Origin: an uncultured Clostridium sp.
GTDB lineage: Bacteria; Bacillota; Clostridia; TANB77; CAG-508
Length of the DNA stretch: 10,677 bases
Direction: 5' to 3'
Assembly (NCBI GenBank): GCA_946498265.1
Contig: CAMMNR010000050.1
Span: 1 to 10,677 of the forward strand
Both the position numbers and the translations under genes were made by a program. Shown one piece after another: positions 7,801 to 10,677 of this stretch. The notes below the pieces were generated by a model. The model was not told the DNA's origin and made no database searches. It saw only the letters and a program-made list of their open reading frames with translations. The stretch's first letter is position 1, and each line of letters opens with the position of its first letter.

Positions 7801-9563
7801 ACTCTAAATTTGTTTGCTTCATTTCCCAACAAATATTCATTAAATTGGTTTAATAATCCTCTTTTTCTTTCCCAACCTAGATATGAATCTTCTTTTTCGT
7901 TCCATGTTCTATTTCTATATATAAAATTGAAAATAGGTATTTCACTTTTATACTTTTCATTTAGTATTTTGACTTGTTTTTTACCTTCTTCTATTACCTC
8001 TTTGTCAAAATCTTCTTCTTTTTTTAAACTTTCTGAACAATCTCCTAATAATGTAAAATATATATTTTTAGATTTATTTGCTATATAAAAAACTTCTAAT
8101 TTCTCCATAAGTTCTTTTACTTTATCTTTTGATTTTAGAATTGTTGGAATTACTACCATTGTAGAATTTTCTTCATTGATACCACTTGATAAATCTATTT
8201 TTGGTATTAATTTTGGTTTTATTGTTTTACTTAATATATATTGAATTATTCGTATTGCAATTTCTGTTGAGGGTATAAGGAAAATTAAAAAACTTATTAT
8301 AAATATTGCAATATTTTTTATATTTAGTATTGAACTTATTATACTTGATATAATTATACTTAAAATTACTATTGAAAAGATATATATTTTTGTTTTATTT
8401 TTTTCTTCTATTTCTCGTTTTTTGTAATTTAAAATGCTATATGTTTCATTTATTCCTTTATCTATTAAGTAATACCCAATATGTGATTTTTTTGTTCCTG
8501 TATCACTTTTTTTAGCTAGTTCTAATATTTTTCTTGCAATATATAATTCTGATACTTTTGTTTTTTTTGATATTTCTTTTATTTTTGTTCTGTAATAGTC
8601 TTTTGTTTTTACATCCATTTTTGTATATACATTTGATGGATCTTGTTTTAGTATCTCTTCGACTCCATTTATTTTTTCAAATATTTCTAAAAAGTTGATT
8701 CTTTGTATCGTTTTTATACTTGTTATACTATTTCCCATTAATACTTTTTTAGTTGCTATTTCAAAATGTTCTTTTTTTATAACATCTGATACTGTCGTAC
8801 CTAGCATTTCGATAGTTTCTTCTAATGCATTTGAATAACTATATCCTTTTTTACCATATCTTTTTAAAATATATGACATATATTCTATAAATGGATATCT
8901 CATATCTTCAAATATTATTTTTTCTATTTTTTTGTTTGCTTGTCCTTTAAATTTTTGTTCTGTTTTTGCTTTATTTTCTAATAATCTTTCTACTATACTT
9001 TCGGCTTTATATTTTTGTATTTGACTGCTTACTATTTTTTCACATATTTCTCTTATATGTTCTATTATTGCTAATTGCATAAATAATCCTATATTCCATA
9101 TCTCATCCATACTTAATGTCTTTTTGGTTTGATAACTTGCTAGATATGCTTCTATATCATTTTTTTCTATTTTACAATCTGTGTATGCTACTATTTCAGC
9201 AGCTAATACATATATTCTTGCAAATCCTTTATATTGTCCATTTGCTATACCTACAAAATTTGTATATTTTTTTAAAGTTAGTTCCCTTTTTATTACTTTT
9301 ACAGTTTCTTCTATTATATATAAATTATCTAACAACCATTCTCCTGCTGGATGTATTGCAATTCCAAGTTTTAAGTGTTCATTTAACAAATTATATGTTT
9401 TTTGTATTATTTCATAACTTTCTAACATATGTGGTATTGGATATGTGCTTCTCTCTGATTTTCTATTTAAATTATGGCTTGATGCTATTTTTTGTAAATG
9501 ATTTTCTAGTTGTGCTTTATTTAGCATTGTTCCATTTATTTTTAATACTTTATTTTCTTTCAA
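1872..9563 (-). CDS. ndvB: Cyclic beta-1,2-glucan synthase (GT84-GH189-GH94), truncated at the C terminus
   Basis: This giant membrane enzyme (2563 residues as annotated) makes cyclic beta-1,2-glucan from UDP-glucose. The order is: N-terminal helical region; membrane helices at about 393-437; glycosyltransferase about 460-790 with DAD at 620-622, a SHDLLEGNYLRCG acceptor-region motif near 732 and RLARW at 765-769; more helices at about 818-862 and 945-985; a glycoamylase-like cyclisation module about 995-1390 with YGFYESIDY and AHHQGL; two GH94 sugar-binding beta-sandwich regions (about 1480-1710 and 1960-2190); and the GH94 barrel from about 2230 with GDWND at 2399-2403, which holds the expected general acid. 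It then stops just after GGQYTH. Known homologues are about 2800 residues long; here roughly 150-250 C-terminal residues are absent, including the segment expected to complete the phosphate site. I chose TTG at 9561-9563 because AAGGAG lies nine bases upstream; the ATG at 9587 has no ribosome site and lies in a hairpin. Chain-length control by GH94 is probably lost. Confidence 0.9.
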   Translation of the reverse strand: MKENKVLKINGTMLNKAQLENHLQKIASSHNLNRKSERSTYPIPHMLESYEIIQKTYNLLNEHLKLGIAIHPAGEWLLDNLYIIEETVKVIKRELTLKKYTNFVGIANGQYKGFARIYVLAAEIVAYTDCKIEKNDIEAYLASYQTKKTLSMDEIWNIGLFMQLAIIEHIREICEKIVSSQIQKYKAESIVERLLENKAKTEQKFKGQANKKIEKIIFEDMRYPFIEYMSYILKRYGKKGYSYSNALEETIEMLGTTVSDVIKKEHFEIATKKVLMGNSITSIKTIQRINFLEIFEKINGVEEILKQDPSNVYTKMDVKTKDYYRTKIKEISKKTKVSELYIARKILELAKKSDTGTKKSHIGYYLIDKGINETYSILNYKKREIEEKNKTKIYIFSIVILSIIISSIISSILNIKNIAIFIISFLIFLIPSTEIAIRIIQYILSKTIKPKLIPKIDLSSGINEENSTMVVIPTILKSKDKVKELMEKLEVFYIANKSKNIYFTLLGDCSESLKKEEDFDKEVIEEGKKQVKILNEKYKSEIPIFNFIYRNRTWNEKEDSYLGWERKRGLLNQFNEYLLGNEANKFRVNTIEELRNSKTENDDTKNIDMYKKIKYIITLDADTDLVLNTAFELIGAMAHILNKPIIDKQKNVVIDGYGIMQPRVGINLDISYKTIFTKIFAGDGGIDSYTNAISDTYQDNFKEGIFTGKGIYDLRVFSKVLKNAIPENTVLSHDLLEGNYLRCGLVSDIMIMDGYPTKYNSFMTRLARWIRGDWQITDWLKKYVYVKDNRQEGINKVKNPLNLLSKYKIFDNLRRSLVEISILVSMLYVNIISIIKNIKIYPIILILTIISILPYILEMLNYLIFRKEGEQKQKTFAPKVSGLKGAILRAIITFANLPYKAYISLKSIAKTIYRKKITHKNLLEWTTSEEAEKQAKSSLSSYYNQMFINVLIGLVTIGISLLKQNIFGILIGILWIIAPTIMWYISKEKEEKMAIEKLNKLEKDYVLEIGQRTWKYFETYLNEENNYLIPDNYQEGRKENIVQRTSSTNIGLSMLAVISAYDLKYIPKEKAIDLLNKIIQTVESLPKWNGHLYNWYDTKTKEPLIPRYISTVDSGNFIGYLYIVKSFILETQTKDDTSLIIIDNLINNTDFSLLYDSEKQIFSIGFNIEENKLTDSYYDLLASEARQASLVAIAKKDIPVKHWNNLSRTLTVLDKYKGLISWSGTAFEYLMPNINIPKYKGSLLDESCNFMIMSQMKYAKKLNIPWGFSEAAFNLKDLHSNYQYKAFGIPWLGLKRGLADEQVVASYGSILAINDYPKEVIQNLKLLEQNNMYDKYGFYESIDYTPERVEKGEKASVVKTYMAHHQGLILLSINNLINKNILQKRLVKNPEIEAVTILLQETMPDKFIITKENKEKVEKLKYKDYENYIVNTYNKIDERIIRGNVIANENYTVAINQKGEGVSKYKGIYINRFKKTDDYLQGIIFNFKNIKTKNIWSSCYLQNESKENYQISFMPDRNEQEIMNGNIKTKIKTTIAPTEAIELRKVILENTGNEEEIIEITSYFEPTLSRKEQDYAHPAFNKLFLVYEYDENTNSIIVKHKTRNKEEKDIYLAVNLSTNSETIGDLEYEIEEEKFLGRGNLGIPNMVKNSIPLSKKIGLVTESIVALKRTVKIKPQEKVTLDLILSVGEEKSEIIKNVEKYKINENSDKAFELSKARVEAESRYLRIKGKDIENYQKIASYIVFDNPVRENKIQKYSKKQFSQSELWKYGISGDFPIILVKIKNVNETYVIDEVLKAYEFLKIKNILTEVVILDEEKHSYENYVREEIENSILNSQMSYLKNIRTGIFSLNKGEISKEDIELLEFVSTIIIDSSKGGLENSLKEMEEEYLEKYKEIGNEESKIYFEEELNDDINILENKEELKYYNEYGAFSSDGKEYLIKVDKQNRLPTVWSHIMANKKFGTIVTENMGGYSWYKNSKLNRVTTWENKPGLDIPSEIIYIKDDVNKKVWSLGLNPMPDDRNYNIIYGFGYCKYIHKSDGIEQELEIFVPKEDSAKIGILNLKNNTPNRKKLKIYYYIKPVIGEDEINTDTNISLNFNSNNNIICAKNLYLNDEQKMYIYVSSSQKIQSYTGDKKFFLGDGGLSNPDGIKKLSLNNNDSLGKKSCIACEIEVEIESFSNKEISIILGAEEHIIDCKNIAYKYSKVQNCRQELQKIKNYWKETLNKLQVYTPLESTNILLNGWVLYQTLESRLLGRSGYYQSGGAYGFRDQLQDTLALKYINPEIMRNQIIKHSKHQFIEGDVEHWWHDENNRGIRTRFSDDLLWLPYLTLEYIDFTGDETILDIETPYLKGEILKQNVDERYDKYLSSEEKGTIYEHCIKAIEKSLNFGENGLPKIGSGDWNDGFSTVGNKGKGESIWLGFFLYNILDRFTKICENKGDLDRVEKYEEIKINLKKALNTNGWDGRWYKRAYMDDGNILGSMHNDECRIDSIAQSWSIISNAGDNDKKYISMESLENHLIDKENGIIKLLDPPFEKGNLEPGYIKAYLPGVRENGGQYTHECCC

Positions 9564-9613
9564 AAAAATTCCACTCCTTGCAAACATTTTTAGTTATTGT
9601 TTGCAAGAAGTGG
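9563..9613 (-). promoter_or_regulatory. Leader hairpin that sequesters the Shine-Dalgarno and ends in a T-tract (terminator or attenuator)
   Basis: On the minus strand CCACTTCTTGCAAACA (9598-9613) pairs with TGTTTGCAAGGAGTGG (9571-9586) across an 11-base loop. The single non-Watson-Crick pair is U-G in minus-strand RNA but A-C in plus-strand RNA, so the stem is complete only in this direction. AATTTTTTT follows immediately, which gives it the form of an intrinsic terminator for the upstream gene. The 3' arm contains AAGGAG (9574-9579), and the T-tract ends in TTG, the likely start codon of the glucan synthase. The element could therefore control both read-through and translation initiation of that gene. 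Confidence 0.6.
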
Positions 9614-9627
9614 TAAATTTATGCATT

Positions 9628-9656
9628 TTAATATTTTCTATATTGTTTTTTATCAA
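9628..9656 (-). promoter_or_regulatory. Candidate promoter of the glucan synthase gene
   Basis: TTGATA (9651-9656) and TATTAA (9628-9633) on the minus strand are separated by 17 bases, directly after the stop codon of the upstream gene. Transcription would start near 9621 and enter the leader hairpin almost at once. The -10 matches only four of six consensus bases, so the call is tentative. Confidence 0.35.
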
Positions 9657-9661
9657 ATTTT

Positions 9662-10588
9662 TTATTTAGTATAGTCATCTGTTTCTTTTTCTTGGCTTTT
9701 TGCAAGTTCTGTTGCATCTGCCATTTTAATTAAGTTTCCGTCTTTTATCATTTCTCTAGCTGAAAATTTATCAGCATTTTCTATACTTTTTTTACATGCT
9801 TTTATTATTGCTTCTCTATCTATGTCTCCATTTGTTATAACTTCCATTATTCTTTGCATATTTGCTATTTCATATATATATTTTCCTATTTCAGTAGAAA
9901 TTTGTTTTTCATCTTTTATACCAATTTTAGTTAATATTTCATCTATTTTGTCTTGTTCTGTAAAAACTGTATCTAATTTTCCATCTTCATATATTTCTAC
10001 TCTGTTTGGCATAGATTGTTTTACTTTTATATTTTCTTCTCCTGTTTCTAACATATTTGAGAATTTTGATTTTATAATATCTAATTGCAATTCATTTATT
10101 TCCTCTGGCAACTTGATTAATTCACTATTTGGTAAATTATCAATATCTTTTTGTTTCATTTCTTGTATTTTATCTTCTATATTTTCATCAAGTCCTAATT
10201 TTTCTAATGTTATATTATCATCTAGTACATCTTCTAATGATGGTCTGCTATTTTGCTGTTCTTTGTATTCTTGGTATTGTTTTACTCCTCCAAAAACCAT
10301 GACTCCAATAAGACCTGCTGTTAACAATTTTTTCACTGCTTTTGGTAATTTTGCTTTTTTGCGTGATCTTCGAATTCTTCTTTTAACATCTCTTGATATT
10401 TTATGTTTTTCTTTTCCTGTTCCTATATTTACTATTTTTTCCTGTTTTCTTGCTTGTTCTGTGCTTATTTTTACTGTGCTATCTATCGTATTTTTATCTG
10501 CTCTATACCTTTCTATAAATTCTTTTCGTTTTGAATTGCATCCTCTTTTAGTGACAAATTCAGGAACTAGGATTTCTTTCTCATTCAT
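9662..10588 (-). CDS. Single-pass membrane protein of unknown function
   Basis: I do not recognise this 308-residue protein. Residues 1-88 are hydrophilic and strongly basic, with a cluster at 66-88 (RDVKRRIRRSRKKAKLPKAV). A hydrophobic segment at about 88-102 (KLLTAGLIGVMVFGG) follows. The rest is acidic and mostly helical by composition, with LPNSELIKLPEEINELQ in the middle and a charged tail. By the positive-inside rule the basic N terminus is cytoplasmic and the roughly 200-residue acidic part lies outside. There is no signal-peptidase site or lipobox that I can see. AAAGGAGG at 10596-10603, seven bases before ATG, fixes the start. The glucan synthase gene follows after about 100 bases, separated by a terminator-like hairpin. 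A shared role is possible but not shown. Confidence 0.75.
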   Translation of the reverse strand: MNEKEILVPEFVTKRGCNSKRKEFIERYRADKNTIDSTVKISTEQARKQEKIVNIGTGKEKHKISRDVKRRIRRSRKKAKLPKAVKKLLTAGLIGVMVFGGVKQYQEYKEQQNSRPSLEDVLDDNITLEKLGLDENIEDKIQEMKQKDIDNLPNSELIKLPEEINELQLDIIKSKFSNMLETGEENIKVKQSMPNRVEIYEDGKLDTVFTEQDKIDEILTKIGIKDEKQISTEIGKYIYEIANMQRIMEVITNGDIDREAIIKACKKSIENADKFSAREMIKDGNLIKMADATELAKSQEKETDDYTK

Positions 10589-10647
10589 TACTATTCCTCC
10601 TTTGCAACATCTTACACATATATCCGTAGTTTGACATTTTTTTAATA

Positions 10648-10676
10648 AAAATATCCTTTGAAAGTCTTGAAATCAA
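10648..10676 (-). promoter_or_regulatory. Weak promoter candidate for the membrane-protein gene
   Basis: TTGATT (10671-10676) and TATTTT (10648-10653) on the minus strand are 17 bases apart, each with four of six consensus matches. The -35 lies in a small palindrome, CTTGA-AA-TCAAG on the plus strand, at 10666-10677. The window ends here, so an upstream promoter cannot be excluded. Confidence 0.25.
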
Positions 10677-10677
10677 G

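Noticed and set aside
9564..9587. ATG at 9587 as start of the glucan synthase
   Set aside because: It lies at the loop edge of the leader hairpin without a ribosome site, while AAGGAG nine bases before the in-frame TTG at 9563 fits better. I cannot exclude the ATG.
9822..10634. Long plus-strand open frame opposite the membrane-protein gene
   Set aside because: It is an antisense shadow: Ser/Phe/Ile-rich translation, no ribosome binding site, and the minus-strand frame has a strong one. The same holds for the other plus-strand frames, for example 2122-2679, 9116-9616 and 1066-1263.
10630..10660. Plus-strand TTGACA as an outward promoter
   Set aside because: No acceptable -10 lies 16-18 bases downstream and no gene can be seen before the window ends.

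Overview
The window is very AT-rich and every gene I can support lies on the minus strand. Strong AGGAGG-type ribosome binding sites, AT-biased codons and the protein families point to a low-GC Gram-positive bacterium, most likely an uncultured clostridial gut lineage. I cannot name the taxon from sequence alone.

Right-hand part (about 1887-10677), which looks like the resident chromosome. At 9662-10588 is a 308-residue single-pass membrane protein of unknown function. Downstream of it is one giant gene (1872-9563) for a three-module cyclic beta-1,2-glucan synthase: a GT84-type glycosyltransferase with membrane helices, a central glycoamylase-like (GH189-type) cyclisation module, and a GH94 phosphorylase-type module. 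Its leader holds a promoter candidate. It also holds a 16-bp hairpin that buries the Shine-Dalgarno sequence and runs into a T-tract, and the T-tract ends in the apparent TTG start codon.

Junction (about 1872-1890). The glucan synthase reads normally up to the conserved GGQYTH motif of the GH94 module. It then ends abruptly in Glu-Cys-Cys-Cys and a stop, so the C-terminal end of the family is missing. What lies to the left looks like mobile-element DNA. The simplest reading is that an integrated element, or a rearrangement, cut the gene and that one element end is visible here.

Left-hand part (1 to about 1886), the probable element end. It carries a Fic-domain protein whose catalytic His is replaced by Gln, and a winged-helix replication-initiator-like protein. 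The replication gene contains three iteron-like repeats beside a 40-bp pure A/T block, which resembles an origin placed inside its own initiator gene. The 260-bp region between fic and the junction is packed with inverted repeats. Four half-sites (AAATGTGAAAC) surround a near-consensus promoter for fic, and a second family (TTGATAC) lies closer to the junction. An intrinsic terminator separates fic from the replication gene. No integrase, relaxase or transfer gene is inside the window, so the element's type is undetermined.
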